Positions 26,590 to 36,416 of a stretch of 64,000 nt of DNA are shown piece by piece. Position numbers and translations under genes: made by a program. The stretch lies in assembly GCF_900100395.1 (NCBI RefSeq), contig NZ_FNFB01000008.1:126071-190070 (forward strand). The letters run 5' to 3'. This DNA comes from Nonomuraea maritima. Its GTDB lineage: Bacteria > Actinomycetota > Actinomycetes > Streptosporangiales > Streptosporangiaceae. The notes beneath the pieces were generated by a model that did not search any database, was not told where the DNA came from, and was given only the letters and a program-made list of their open reading frames with translations. The first letter of the stretch is position 1, and each line of letters opens with the position of its first letter.

Positions 26590-27585
26590 ATGCAGCGTCG
26601 TACGGTCGCCGTGGTGTTGTCGGTGCTGGCCCTCGCCGCCGTTCCGGCGTGCGCGCCGGGAGGCGCCGAGCGGCCCGCACCGGCGCTCGCCGCGCGGGCG
26701 GAGGTGCTCCGGCAGACGCCCGTCGAGATCGCGCGGACGACGGCCGGCCTGCGCCGGCTGGACGACCTGCCGATGTACGAGATGACCTACCACGGCGGCT
26801 ACGACGCGGAGGCGCCGCTCACCGACGCGGAGCTGGCCCGCCCTGCCGACGGCTGGGCGTGCTCGCTGTTCCACCGCGACGGCGAGTTCGGCAGGAACTT
26901 CGACTGGGACCCCAACCCCGCGATGGTCGTCCACGCCCGCCCGCCAGGCGGCCACGCCTCGGTGTCGCTGGCCGACGTCTCCTACCTGTTCGAGCCCGGC
27001 CACGGCGCGCCCGACCTCGACGACCCGCAGGACCGGCGGCGGCTCGCGCACGCGGTGCTGGCGCCGTTCGACGGCATGAACGACCAGGGCCTCGCCGTGG
27101 GGCTCGCGGCGGCGCCGGACGCGGAGCTGCCCGCGCGCAGGCCCGGGCACGTCACGGTGGGCGGGCTGCGGATCATCCGGCTGGTCCTCGACCGCGCGGC
27201 GACGGTGCCGGAGGCTATCGAGCTGATGCGCCGCTACGACCTCGACTTCACCGGCGGCCCGCAGCTGCACTATCTGATCGCCGACCGGGCGGGCAGGTCG
27301 GCGGTGGTCGAGTACGGCGAGGGCCGGATGAACGTCGTCGACGACCGCCACCTCACCAACATCGCACTGACCGGCGCCGACCGGGCCACCAAGCTCGCCG
27401 ACCGCCGCTACCGCCTTCTCGCCGAGGGCGGCCGTACGGAGGCGATGGAGCTGCTGCGGAAGGTGGCCCAGCCACACACTCGCTGGTCGGTGGTCTACGA
27501 CCTGGACGACGGCACCGGCCGTCTCGTCACCGGACAGCGATGGGACCGCATCCACACGATCCGCCTCGCTGACGCCACGTCGTGA
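26590..27585 (+). CDS. Exported linear-amide C-N hydrolase (Ntn/C45-like)
   Basis: 331-residue protein with an N-terminal export signal (VVLSVLALAAVPAC, a weak lipobox with Cys21). The core resembles Ntn hydrolases of the penicillin acylase/bile salt hydrolase/acyl-CoA:6-APA group. The likely nucleophile is Cys91 in GWACSLFHRDG, followed by FGRNFDWDPNP, the conserved GRNxD motif. DGMNDQGLAVG and HYLIADRAGRSAVVEYGEG continue the fold. Members hydrolyse linear amide bonds, such as N-acyl compounds or peptides; the substrate here is unknown. Unlike many Ntn enzymes the cysteine is not near the N-terminus, so a propeptide would have to be removed if autoprocessing occurs. Confidence 0.72.
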   Translation: MQRRTVAVVLSVLALAAVPACAPGGAERPAPALAARAEVLRQTPVEIARTTAGLRRLDDLPMYEMTYHGGYDAEAPLTDAELARPADGWACSLFHRDGEFGRNFDWDPNPAMVVHARPPGGHASVSLADVSYLFEPGHGAPDLDDPQDRRRLAHAVLAPFDGMNDQGLAVGLAAAPDAELPARRPGHVTVGGLRIIRLVLDRAATVPEAIELMRRYDLDFTGGPQLHYLIADRAGRSAVVEYGEGRMNVVDDRHLTNIALTGADRATKLADRRYRLLAEGGRTEAMELLRKVAQPHTRWSVVYDLDDGTGRLVTGQRWDRIHTIRLADATS

Positions 27586-27592
27586 CCGGCAC

Positions 27593-28324
27593 TCAGCGTC
27601 CGGGCAGGGGGAGTTTCATCCTGGCCGCCGCGCCGTCCAGCAGGACGGCGAGGCCGTAGCAGAACCGGTCGCGCGCCGACCGGCCGCCGAGGAGCCGTCC
27701 GAACACCCCCTGGGGATCGCCGCCGTCGTAGAGCGCCTGGGTGTGCGGGAACTCGCCGCTCGCGAACTGCTCCTGCGCGAACCGCATGACCTCGTCGGCC
27801 ATCTCGGTATCCGAGCCGCCCGCCTGCACCTCGGCCGAGCGCAGCACGTTGCCGTGCACGTAGTCGTCGACCATGGACAGCAGCGCGAACTTGCCGGGCG
27901 CGTCGAGCGTGGTGCCGGCGAGGGCGGCGAGTGACTGCTCGAAGTGCCGCATGGCGTTGGGGCCGGCCTGCGCGTTCTGCAGGGAGTGCAGCGACCAGGG
28001 GTGGCGCATCAGCACGTCCCAGGTGCGGATGGCGATCGCGCAGAGCGCGTCGTACCAGTGGGACGGCAGCTCGTCGGAGGGGATCAGCACCTCGCCCATG
28101 ATCGCGTCGTCCATCAGCGCGACCAGCTCGTCCTTGGTGCGGACGTAGTAGTAGAGCGTCATGGTGCCGGCGCCCAGCTCGCCGGCGATCCGCCGCATCG
28201 AGACGGCGGCGAACCCCTCGGCGTCGGCGATCTCCAGCGCGGCCTGCGCGATCTGCGCGCGGGTGAACTTCGGCCGCCGCCCACCGGGCTCCGGCCGCGT
28301 CCAGATGAGTTCGCCGCTTGTCAT
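27593..28324 (-). CDS. TetR family transcriptional repressor
   Basis: 243-residue regulator with an N-terminal HTH (about 20-65; FTRAQIAQAALEIADAEGFA, then MRRIAGELGAGTMTLYYYVRTK). The ligand-binding C-terminal domain contains HPWSLHSLQNAQAGPNAM, typical of the TetR_C subgroup near drug-inactivating enzymes. It is divergent from the monooxygenase fusion. Three matching GTACnnnGTAC sites lie in the 76-bp gap, so it likely represses both itself and that gene. The inducer is probably a substrate or relative of the oxygenase substrate. Confidence 0.9.
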   Translation of the reverse strand: MTSGELIWTRPEPGGRRPKFTRAQIAQAALEIADAEGFAAVSMRRIAGELGAGTMTLYYYVRTKDELVALMDDAIMGEVLIPSDELPSHWYDALCAIAIRTWDVLMRHPWSLHSLQNAQAGPNAMRHFEQSLAALAGTTLDAPGKFALLSMVDDYVHGNVLRSAEVQAGGSDTEMADEVMRFAQEQFASGEFPHTQALYDGGDPQGVFGRLLGGRSARDRFCYGLAVLLDGAAARMKLPLPGR

Positions 28325-28326
28325 TC

Positions 28327-28382
28327 GTACACTGTACCGCTAGCGTTCTTAGTACAAAGTACGAAAAATACGTACACAGTAC
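28327..28382. promoter_or_regulatory. Three GTAC-N3-GTAC operators for the TetR protein
   Basis: Three sites GTACactGTAC (28327-28337), GTACaaaGTAC (28352-28362) and GTACacaGTAC (28372-28382) fill most of the divergent gap. Start-to-start spacings are 25 and 20 bp. The first abuts the tetR start and the last lies 18 bp before the monooxygenase ATG. Repetition in a TetR divergent promoter makes these the likely operators. Confidence 0.75.
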
Positions 28383-28400
28383 GATCAAAAGGTGTGTGTC

Positions 28401-30839
28401 ATGACGAGAACCGATGTGCTGATCGTCGGGGCGGGGCCCACCGGGCTGACCCTCGCCTGCGAACTCGCGGCGCGCGGCGTCGCGTTCCTGATCGTCGACC
28501 GGGCCACCCGCTTCTTCGGCGGGTCGCGTGCCGACGGCATCCAGCCGCGCACCATGGAGGTCTTCGCCGACCTCGGCGTCATCGACCCGATTCTGGCCTC
28601 CGGCGGCCTCGACCTGCTCCTGCGCGCCTACCGGGGCGACCAGGTGGTCTGGGAGGGGCAGATGGCCGAGCCCGTCGAGCCGACGCCGTCGGTGCCGTAC
28701 CCGAACACCTGGTTCGTGCCGCAGTTCCGCACCGAGGAGATCCTCCGCGAACGGCTCAGCGAGCTCGGCGGGCGCGTGGAGACCGCGACCGAGCTGACCG
28801 GCTTCACCCAGGACGCCGACGGCGTGACCGCCGTCCTCAGCTCCGGCACCGTGCGCGCCCGCTACCTGGTCGGCGCGGACGGCGGGCGCAGCACCGTCCG
28901 CAAGCGGCTCGGCGTCGCGTTCCCCGGCGAGACCGACGAGAGCACCACGACGCTCTTCGCCGACGCCCACGTGGACGGCGTCGACCGCAGCCACGGCCGC
29001 ATCTGGCAGGCCGGCGACGACGGCGTCATGCTCGCGCCACTGGCCGGGAGTGACCTGTTCGTCGTGACCGCACGGCCTCCCGAGGACGAGGACGAGCCCA
29101 TCCGCGACTACCTACGGCGCAAGGTGATCGAGGCGTCCGGCCGGTCCGAGATCCGCGTGCGCGAGGTCACCTGGCACACCACCTGGCGGGCGAACAGCAG
29201 GCTGGCCGAGCGCTTCATGGTCGGCCGGGTCCTCCTGGCCGGCGACGCCGGTCACGTGCATCCGCCGACCGGCGGCCAGGGCATGAACACCGGCATCCAG
29301 GACGGCTACAACCTCGGCTGGAAGCTCGCCGCGACCCTGGCCGGCGCCCCGGCGTCCCTGCTGGACAGCTACGAGCCCGAGCGGATGGCGGCGGCGCGCG
29401 CCGCGCTGGAGCTCAGCACGCGACTGCTGGACAAGCACCGGCGCGGCGATGACGACGCCCACGTACGCGGCGCAGAGGTGCACCAGCTCGCGCTGAACTA
29501 CCGCGAAGGCCCGCTCTCCCGCGACGAGCGCGCCGCCCCTGGCCCCGTCACGGCCGGCGACCGGGCCCCTGACGCGCCCGCGACCGCCGCCGACGGCCGT
29601 CCGATCCGGCTGTTCGACCTGCTGCGCGGCCCGCACTGGACGCTGCTCGCCTTCGGCGCGGCACACGCGCCCGCGGTGGCCGTCATGAACGCCACGTACG
29701 GTCCCGCCCTGCGCGCGCACACCGTGACCGTCCCCGGCGAACCCGTCGGGGACGACACCGTTCTTGACACCGCTGGGCACCTCCGCACCGGCTACGGCGC
29801 AGGCGACGGCACCTGGGTCCTGATCCGCCCCGACGGCTACATCGGCCTGATCGCCGAAGCCGCGGACCGGGTCGTCGCGTACTGGACGGCCCTGCACGGC
29901 CAGGCTGCGAGAGCGCGCACCGCCGGATCGCCCTGGCCTGAGGTATGCCGATCGCGAACACGGCCGGAGAAACGCACATCCGCGCGTACGCTCGGCGACG
30001 TGAGGATGATCGATGGCCTGGCCTGTGACGAGACGGGTGAGGGCCCCGCGGTGGTGCTCGTCCACGCGGGCATCGCCGATCGGCGCATGTGGCGGCACCA
30101 GCGCGACGAGCTGTCCGCTCGTCATCGGACGATCAGCTACGACTGGCGCGGGTACGGTGAGTCGGCCGACCCGGCGGGCGAACTCGTCCACCACGAGGAC
30201 CTGCTGCGCGTGCTCGACGGACTCGGCGTGCAGCGGGCGCTGCTCGTGGGCACCTCGATGGGTGGCTCCCACGCGGTCGAAGCGGCGTTGGTGGCGCCGC
30301 ACCGGGTGGCGGGGCTGGTGCTGATCTCGTCCGGGCTGTCGGGCCATACGTGGCCGGAGGAAATGATCGCGCAGGCGCGGGAGCGGGTGCACAGCACTGT
30401 TCCCGCCGATCGGCTGGCCCGTTATGGGAGCGGGACGGCCGACACGGTGCTTCCCGGCGACCTCGACGCCTTCGCCCGCGCACATGCGCTCTGGCAGGTC
30501 GCCGGGCCCGACCGCGGATCGGACGATCTCGATCCGGAGGTGTGGGACTTGGCGTTCGTCATGATGCGCCGGGTGTTCGAGCGCTCCTGGAGCCGTCCGC
30601 CGGTGACCGAGCGGCACCTGTCGGCCAAGGACCGGCTGCGCGAGATCAGCTGCCCCACCTTGGTGATCAACGGACTGTCGGACGTCCCTGGCATCCAGGC
30701 GGTGTCGGAGCTGCTGGCCGAGGAGATCAGGAACGCCCGGCGGCTCGACCTGCCGGCGACCGGGCACCTCCCGCCGCTGGAGCGGCCGGCTGAGGTCAAC
30801 GCCGCACTCACCGGTTTCCTGGGCGACCTGAGCTGGTGA
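28401..30839 (+). CDS. FAD-dependent monooxygenase fused to an alpha/beta-hydrolase
   Basis: 812-residue two-enzyme protein. Residues 1 to about 510 form a class A flavoprotein hydroxylase, with GAGPTGLTLACELAARG, YLVGADGGRSTVRKRLGV and LLAGDAGHVHPPTGGQGMNT, plus the thioredoxin-like C-terminal domain of the phenol/polyketide hydroxylase type. Residues 536-812 form an alpha/beta-hydrolase with nucleophile motif GTSMGGSHA and a catalytic histidine in ATGHLPP. The linker (about 510-535) is Arg-rich and does not resemble either family. ATG 28401 with AAAGG upstream is the start. Such pairs could oxidise and then cleave an aromatic or antibiotic substrate. It may be a true fusion or two genes joined by a frameshift near 29930-30000. 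Confidence 0.82.
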   Translation: MTRTDVLIVGAGPTGLTLACELAARGVAFLIVDRATRFFGGSRADGIQPRTMEVFADLGVIDPILASGGLDLLLRAYRGDQVVWEGQMAEPVEPTPSVPYPNTWFVPQFRTEEILRERLSELGGRVETATELTGFTQDADGVTAVLSSGTVRARYLVGADGGRSTVRKRLGVAFPGETDESTTTLFADAHVDGVDRSHGRIWQAGDDGVMLAPLAGSDLFVVTARPPEDEDEPIRDYLRRKVIEASGRSEIRVREVTWHTTWRANSRLAERFMVGRVLLAGDAGHVHPPTGGQGMNTGIQDGYNLGWKLAATLAGAPASLLDSYEPERMAAARAALELSTRLLDKHRRGDDDAHVRGAEVHQLALNYREGPLSRDERAAPGPVTAGDRAPDAPATAADGRPIRLFDLLRGPHWTLLAFGAAHAPAVAVMNATYGPALRAHTVTVPGEPVGDDTVLDTAGHLRTGYGAGDGTWVLIRPDGYIGLIAEAADRVVAYWTALHGQAARARTAGSPWPEVCRSRTRPEKRTSARTLGDVRMIDGLACDETGEGPAVVLVHAGIADRRMWRHQRDELSARHRTISYDWRGYGESADPAGELVHHEDLLRVLDGLGVQRALLVGTSMGGSHAVEAALVAPHRVAGLVLISSGLSGHTWPEEMIAQARERVHSTVPADRLARYGSGTADTVLPGDLDAFARAHALWQVAGPDRGSDDLDPEVWDLAFVMMRRVFERSWSRPPVTERHLSAKDRLREISCPTLVINGLSDVPGIQAVSELLAEEIRNARRLDLPATGHLPPLERPAEVNAALTGFLGDLSW

Positions 30840-30901
30840 ACGAGCCCTGATCAGCGGCATGCGCCGCGGCTCGCCGCGACATCGTCGGCGTCCTGCACCG
30901 G

Positions 30902-30947
30902 TCCACCGGCCCTCGGCTCCGGGTGCGGAGCCGAGGGGCCTGGTGGA
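30902..30947. terminator. Bidirectional terminator between convergent genes
   Basis: A 12-bp perfect stem, CCCTCGGCTCCG (30910-30921) with CGGAGCCGAGGG (30926-30937), around the loop GGTG. It extends through small internal loops to TCCACC / TGGTGGA. It lies between the hydrolase fusion and the end of tldE. Confidence 0.75.
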
Positions 30948-30954
30948 GGCGCGG

Positions 30955-32346
30955 TCAGCTCGCCTGGCTGACCGTGGACATGTTGAAGTCGGGCACCCGC
31001 AGCGCCGGCATGACCGTGCGCTGGAAGTACTCGTTCCACTCGCGCGGCAGCGTCCGCTCGCTCGCGCCCGCCTCGCTCGCCCGTCCCAGCAGGTCGACCG
31101 GGCTCTCGTTGAAGCGGAAGTTGTTCACCTCGCCCACGACCTCGCCGTCCTCGACGAGGTAGACGCCGTCGCGGGTCAGGCCGGTCAGGAGCAGGGTCTG
31201 CGGGTCGACCTCGCGGATGTACCACAGGCACGTGACGAGCAGGCCGCGCCGCGTCGAGGAGATCATCTGCTCCAGCGACGGCCCGTCGCCCGGCCCGCGC
31301 AGGATCAGGTTGTCGACGCCCGGCGTCACGGGCAGCCCGCTCAGCTCCGCCGAGTAGCGGGTCTGCAGCAGCGCCTCCAGCCGGCCGTCCTTGATCCAGT
31401 CGGTGGGCGCCAGCGGCAGCCCGTTGTCGAACACCGAGCCGTCGCGGCTGGAGGCGTGCGCGGTCACGAACGGCGCGCACGCGATGCCGTCGACGCCCGG
31501 GTCGCTCGACAGCGTCAGCGGCAGCGAGGCCAGCTGCTCGCCGACGCGGGTGCCCCCGCCCGGTTTGGCGAACACCGAGCGCCCGTCGAGCGCGTCCCTC
31601 GCGCCCGACGACCAGTACAGGTAGATCATCAGGTCGGCCACCGCGCTCGGCGGCAGCAGCGTCTCGTAGCGGCCGGCGGGCAGGTCGATGCGCGTCTTGG
31701 CCCATTCGAGGCGCTGCGCCAGCGACGCGTCGAGCGCGGCCACGTCGACGTCGGCGAAGTCCTCGGTGGACACGCCGGTCCACGCCGAGCGCTTCAGGTC
31801 GCCGGACTTGGCGTTCAGCTCGAGCCGCCCGGTCGGCTGGTCGTGGCGCAGCCGCACGCCCGTCGACGTGCCGAGGAACGTCGAGGTCAGGGAGTGCTCG
31901 GCGTAGCCGTACAGCTTCCTGTCGCCCGCCTCGGCCGCGGTGAACGCGTCGCCGAGCGCGGGCGCGAACGCCTCGAACACCCCGATGTCGGTCGGCCGTA
32001 CCTCGTCGTCCCAGTGCGGCGACGCGGGCCCGGCCTCGACCAGCGGGCGGGCGTCCTCGGACGGCTGGGCGGCGCGCGCGGCGGCGTCGGCCGCCGCCAC
32101 CACGTCGGCCAGCTGATCGGGACGTACGGCGGCGCGCGACACGACCCCCACGCCCTGCCCCGCGATCGAGATCACCGTCAGCCGCGAGGACCGGGACACC
32201 CCGTTGGTGGTCAGCGTGTTGCCGGCGAAGCGCAGGTTGGCCGTGGACCCCTCGTCCACCAGGACCACGCAGCCGTCGTTGCGCGACAGCTCGAGCGCCC
32301 GCTCCACCGTCTCCTGCGCGGAGGTCTGCACAGAAACCCCGCTCAT
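30955..32346 (-). CDS. tldE: TldE/PmbA-type metalloprotease subunit
   Basis: 463-residue partner of TldD. TldD/TldE heterodimers degrade unfolded peptides and mature some ribosomal peptide natural products; TldE lacks the metal site. The sequence shows the family layout: an N-terminal domain with NLRFAGNTLTTNGVSRSS, and a C-terminal half with GVDNLILRGPG and LVEDGEVVGEVNNFRFNES. The ATG overlaps the tldD stop by 4 bp, so the two are translated together. No precursor peptide gene was seen nearby, so general proteolysis is the simplest role. Confidence 0.9.
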   Translation of the reverse strand: MSGVSVQTSAQETVERALELSRNDGCVVLVDEGSTANLRFAGNTLTTNGVSRSSRLTVISIAGQGVGVVSRAAVRPDQLADVVAAADAAARAAQPSEDARPLVEAGPASPHWDDEVRPTDIGVFEAFAPALGDAFTAAEAGDRKLYGYAEHSLTSTFLGTSTGVRLRHDQPTGRLELNAKSGDLKRSAWTGVSTEDFADVDVAALDASLAQRLEWAKTRIDLPAGRYETLLPPSAVADLMIYLYWSSGARDALDGRSVFAKPGGGTRVGEQLASLPLTLSSDPGVDGIACAPFVTAHASSRDGSVFDNGLPLAPTDWIKDGRLEALLQTRYSAELSGLPVTPGVDNLILRGPGDGPSLEQMISSTRRGLLVTCLWYIREVDPQTLLLTGLTRDGVYLVEDGEVVGEVNNFRFNESPVDLLGRASEAGASERTLPREWNEYFQRTVMPALRVPDFNMSTVSQAS

Positions 32347-33836
32347 TTCCCGCCCTCCTGCACCGTGTTGAGTATCCGCACGCCCCTGAACAGCGCCGAC
32401 GGACAGCCGTGGCTCACCGGGGCGACCTGCCCCGGCTGGCCCTTGCCGCAGTTGAACGCGCCGCCCAGCACGTACGTCCGCGGCCCGCCGACCGCCTCCA
32501 TCGACCGCCAGAAGTCGGTGGTCGTCGCCTGGTAGGCGAAGTCCCTGACCTGCCCGTCCAGCCGCCCGTTCGTGATCTTGTACGCGCGCTGGCCCGTGAA
32601 CTGGAAGTTGTACCTCTGCATGTCGATCGACCAGCTCTTGTCGCCGACGATGTACAGGCCCCGCTCGACGCCCGCGATCAGCTCGTCGGTCGAGGGGCCG
32701 CCGGGCGCCGGCGCCAGCGACACGTTGGCCATGCGCTGGATCGGCATGTGGCCGGGCGAGTCGGCGAAGGCGCACCCGTTGGAGCGGCCGAACCCCTTCA
32801 TCAGCGCCATCCGCCGGTCGAGCTGGTAGCCCACCAGGACGCCGTCGCGGATGATGTCGAAGCTCTGCCCCTGCACGCCCTCGTCGTCGTAGCCGATCGT
32901 GGCCAGCCCGTGGGTGACCGTGCGGTCGCCGGTCACGTTCATCACCGGCGAGCCGTACACCAGCTCGCCCAGCTGGTCGAACGTGGCGAAGCTGGTGCCC
33001 GCGTAGGCGGCCTCGTAGCCGAGGGCGCGGTCGAGCTCCGTCGCGTGGCCGATCGACTCGTGGATCGTCAGCCACAGGTTGGACGGGTCGACCACGAGGT
33101 CGTAGTCGCCCGCCTCGATCGACGGCGCGGCCAGCTTCTCGGCCAGCAGTTCGGGCAGCCGGGCCAGCTCGCCCTGCCAGTCCCAGCCCGTGCCGGTCAG
33201 GTACTCGTAGCCGCGGCCGACCGGCGGCGCGATCGTCGACATGTCGTCGAAGCCGCTCTCGGCGGCCTTCATCGCGTTGAGCGCCGGGTGCACCCGCACC
33301 CGCTGCTGAGTGGTCGTCGTGCCGACCGTGTCGGCGTAGAACTTCTGCTCCTTGACCTGCAGCAGCCGGGCCGAGACGTGGTCGGCGCCCTTCAGCAGGC
33401 CGGCCGACCACTCGGCCAGCAGGCCCACCTTGTCGGCCTGCGCCACCTCGAACGGGTCGACGTCGTACTCCGACACCCACACCGCGTCGGCGTGCACCGG
33501 CTCGGGCGCCAGCTCGATCCGCTCGCGGTTGATCGGGGCGCTCACCTCGGCCACCCGCACCGCCTGCTCGGCCACCCTCGCGGCGGCCTCGGGCGTCAGG
33601 TGGATGCCGGCGGCGAACCCCCACGTGCCGCCCTTGACGACGCGCACGGCGTAGCCCAGGTCGTCGGCGTCCATGGCTCCTTCGAGCCGGGCATCGTAGA
33701 GACTCAGGGTCTCGGCGCGTACGCGTTCGAGGCGGAAGTCGGCGTGTTCGGCGCCGAGGTCGCGTGCGCGTTGCAGGGCGGCGTCCGCGAGCTGCCGCAG
33801 CGGCAGCTCCAGGAAATCGGGATCGATCTGGCGCAT
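32343..33836 (-). CDS. tldD: TldD-type zinc metalloprotease subunit
   Basis: 497-residue catalytic subunit of the TldD/TldE protease. The zinc motif HESIGH (HExxxH) is followed by ATELDRALGYE. Further family features are GVQGQSFDIIRDGVLVGYQ and GAFNCGKGQPGQ near the C-terminus. The start at ATG 33836 (MRQIDPDFLEL) gives the normal family length; an upstream extension would add 24 residues without support. It is divergent from fabG by 77 bp. It forms an operon with tldE through a 4-bp overlap. Confidence 0.92.
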   Translation of the reverse strand: MRQIDPDFLELPLRQLADAALQRARDLGAEHADFRLERVRAETLSLYDARLEGAMDADDLGYAVRVVKGGTWGFAAGIHLTPEAAARVAEQAVRVAEVSAPINRERIELAPEPVHADAVWVSEYDVDPFEVAQADKVGLLAEWSAGLLKGADHVSARLLQVKEQKFYADTVGTTTTQQRVRVHPALNAMKAAESGFDDMSTIAPPVGRGYEYLTGTGWDWQGELARLPELLAEKLAAPSIEAGDYDLVVDPSNLWLTIHESIGHATELDRALGYEAAYAGTSFATFDQLGELVYGSPVMNVTGDRTVTHGLATIGYDDEGVQGQSFDIIRDGVLVGYQLDRRMALMKGFGRSNGCAFADSPGHMPIQRMANVSLAPAPGGPSTDELIAGVERGLYIVGDKSWSIDMQRYNFQFTGQRAYKITNGRLDGQVRDFAYQATTTDFWRSMEAVGGPRTYVLGGAFNCGKGQPGQVAPVSHGCPSALFRGVRILNTVQEGGK

Positions 33837-33895
33837 GTCCACGATCCTAACCCTGTGATCTTGTACCACCCGGACAAGCGCATACTCGCCGGTAG

Positions 33896-34609
<714 letters not shown>

Positions 34610-34610
34610 C

Positions 34611-35375
34611 GTGGGCATTCTCGAAGGCAAGCGCATTCTCGTCACCGGCGTCCTGACCGACGCCTCGATCGCGTTCTCGGTGGCCAAGCTGGCCCAGGAA
34701 GAGGGCGCCACGGTCGTCCTGACCGGGTTCGGCCGGCTGAGCCTGGTCGAGCGGATCGCCAAGCGGCTGCCGGAGCCGGCGCCGGTGCTCGAGCTCGACG
34801 TCCAGAACACCGACCACCTCGACACGCTGGCCGACCGGGTCGGCGAGCACCTCGACGGGCTCGACGGCGTGGTCCACTCGATCGGCTTCGCCCCGCAGAC
34901 CGCGCTCGGCGGCAACTTCCTCAACACCCCGTGGGACGACGTCGCCACCGCGCTGCAGGTCTCCACCTACTCCTTCAAGTCGCTGGCCGTGGCCTGCCTG
35001 CCGCTCATGAAGGAGGGCGGCGCCGTCGTCGGCCTCGACTTCGACGCCTCCAAGGCGTGGCCCGTCTACGACTGGATGGGCGTGGCCAAGGCCGGCCTCG
35101 AGTCGTGCAGCCGTTACCTCGCCCGCGACCTCGGCAAGCACAACATCCGCGTCAACCTGGTCGCGGCGGGCCCGCTGCGCACCATGGCGGCCAAGTCGAT
35201 CCCCGGCTTCCAGGAGTTCGAGGACAGCTGGCCGGAGAAGGCCCCGCTCGGCTGGGACCTCGCCGACACGCTGCCGACGGCCAAGGCGTGCGTGGCCCTG
35301 ATGTCCGACTGGTTCCCCGCCACGACGGGCGAGATCGTCCACGTCGACGGCGGCGTCCACGCCATCGGCTCCTGA
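34611..35375 (+). CDS. inhA: Enoyl-ACP reductase FabI, InhA type
   Basis: 254-residue NADH-dependent enoyl-ACP reductase completing each fatty acid elongation cycle. GTG start one base after fabG. The N-terminal LVTGVLTDASIAFSVAKLAQ has the glycine/serine cofactor loop of InhA-type enzymes. VVHSIGFAPQT keeps the serine matching InhA Ser94. The YDWMGVAKAGL motif supplies the catalytic tyrosine and lysine. Substrate loop and C-terminus (EIVHVDGGVHAIG) also fit. It would be a candidate target of isoniazid/triclosan-type inhibitors by family knowledge. A terminator follows directly. Confidence 0.95.
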   Translation: MGILEGKRILVTGVLTDASIAFSVAKLAQEEGATVVLTGFGRLSLVERIAKRLPEPAPVLELDVQNTDHLDTLADRVGEHLDGLDGVVHSIGFAPQTALGGNFLNTPWDDVATALQVSTYSFKSLAVACLPLMKEGGAVVGLDFDASKAWPVYDWMGVAKAGLESCSRYLARDLGKHNIRVNLVAAGPLRTMAAKSIPGFQEFEDSWPEKAPLGWDLADTLPTAKACVALMSDWFPATTGEIVHVDGGVHAIGS

Positions 35376-35390
35376 CGTAACACCTCATGT

Positions 35391-35416
35391 CCGGCGCCCG
35401 CGTGGGCGGGCGCCGG
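35391..35416. terminator. Bidirectional terminator after fabG-inhA
   Basis: Perfect 11-bp stem CCGGCGCCCGC / GCGGGCGCCGG with loop GTGG. It fills the gap between the inhA stop and the stop of the convergent membrane protein gene at 35417. Confidence 0.8.
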
Positions 35417-36289
35417 TCAGGCGAGGCGGTGCCGCCCGCCGCCGGCGCGGGCCGGCTCGAACGGGATCGACTCCGACGGCTCCGTACGGGCCCGGCGCTG
35501 CTGCACGATGCGGGCGGCCAGCACCGCGGAGCCCAGCAGCGCGATCGTCAGCACCGTGCCGAGCACGTCGGTGGCCGGCGGGGTGGGGCGCACGACCCGG
35601 CGGTCCTCCATCGGCACCGCGAGCTCGTGCGCGAACGGGTTCGGCCACAGCAGCTCGACCCGCGGCTCCTCGGGGTCGGCCCGCTTCTTCGTCACCGGGC
35701 GCGGGGTGTCCACCGTCTGCGGCCGGTTCTCCGGCCGGCTCGTGACCGACGGAACCACTGCGGCCTCGTCACGCTCACGTTCGCGTTCGCTCTCGTCCCG
35801 CCGCTCGGGGCGCTGTGTGCGCTCGGCCGGGGGAGTGGCCTCGGGCCGCGGCGTCGTCTCGAGCTCGTCCTCGACGCAGGAGATCACCGGCAGGCAGATG
35901 CCGGCCAGGTCGTCCGGCAGGAGCGAGGTGGTCGGCCTGGCGCGTTCGGACGTCGCGACCTCGGACGGCTCGTCCCGCGCGCCGCGGTCGGCCGGGTCGG
36001 CGGAACGGCTCGTGGAGGGACGGGTCGTCGGGACGACCTCGCCGACGCGGCCCAGCACCTCGTCCGTGGTCTTGTCGACGCCTTCGGTGAGCTTCTCGGT
36101 GGTGCCGCCGGTCAGCGTGTCGACCGTACCGGTGACCACGCCGACGACGTCGCACAAGGTGTTGGTCACGCCCGAGAGGAGCCCGCCGTCGCGCGTGCAG
36201 TCCTGTGCGGACGCGGCCGGCGCGCCCATCGGGACAGCTGCCAGCGCCACCGCGAGGACTCCCGCCGAGATCGCGGTCCTGCTCCCCAT
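35417..36289 (-). CDS. Secreted, membrane-anchored hypothetical protein
   Basis: 290-residue protein with an N-terminal signal peptide (ISAGVLAVALAAVPMGAPAA, then SAQDC) and one C-terminal transmembrane helix (VLGTVLTIALLGSAVLAARIV) followed by a short basic tail. This suggests anchoring with most of the chain outside the cell. A cysteine-containing N-terminal segment (DCTRDGGLLSGVTNTLCDVV) and LAGICLPVISC could form disulfides. The middle is Glu/Arg/Pro-rich and probably disordered. No known domain was recognised. The start ATG has GGGGGGA upstream. The gap to the aldo/keto reductase (36290-36416) is its likely promoter. Confidence 0.75.
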   Translation of the reverse strand: MGSRTAISAGVLAVALAAVPMGAPAASAQDCTRDGGLLSGVTNTLCDVVGVVTGTVDTLTGGTTEKLTEGVDKTTDEVLGRVGEVVPTTRPSTSRSADPADRGARDEPSEVATSERARPTTSLLPDDLAGICLPVISCVEDELETTPRPEATPPAERTQRPERRDESERERERDEAAVVPSVTSRPENRPQTVDTPRPVTKKRADPEEPRVELLWPNPFAHELAVPMEDRRVVRPTPPATDVLGTVLTIALLGSAVLAARIVQQRRARTEPSESIPFEPARAGGGRHRLA

Positions 36290-36416
36290 CCATTCCCCCC
36301 TGCGTCGCCTCCAAGTGAAATCTTTACGGACAACGCACGCCAGAGGCAGGCGTTTGGCGGGTAACGTTGCGATTCGGTATCGACTAGTGATACGCGAGAG
36401 AAAATCTCGTTCGCTG

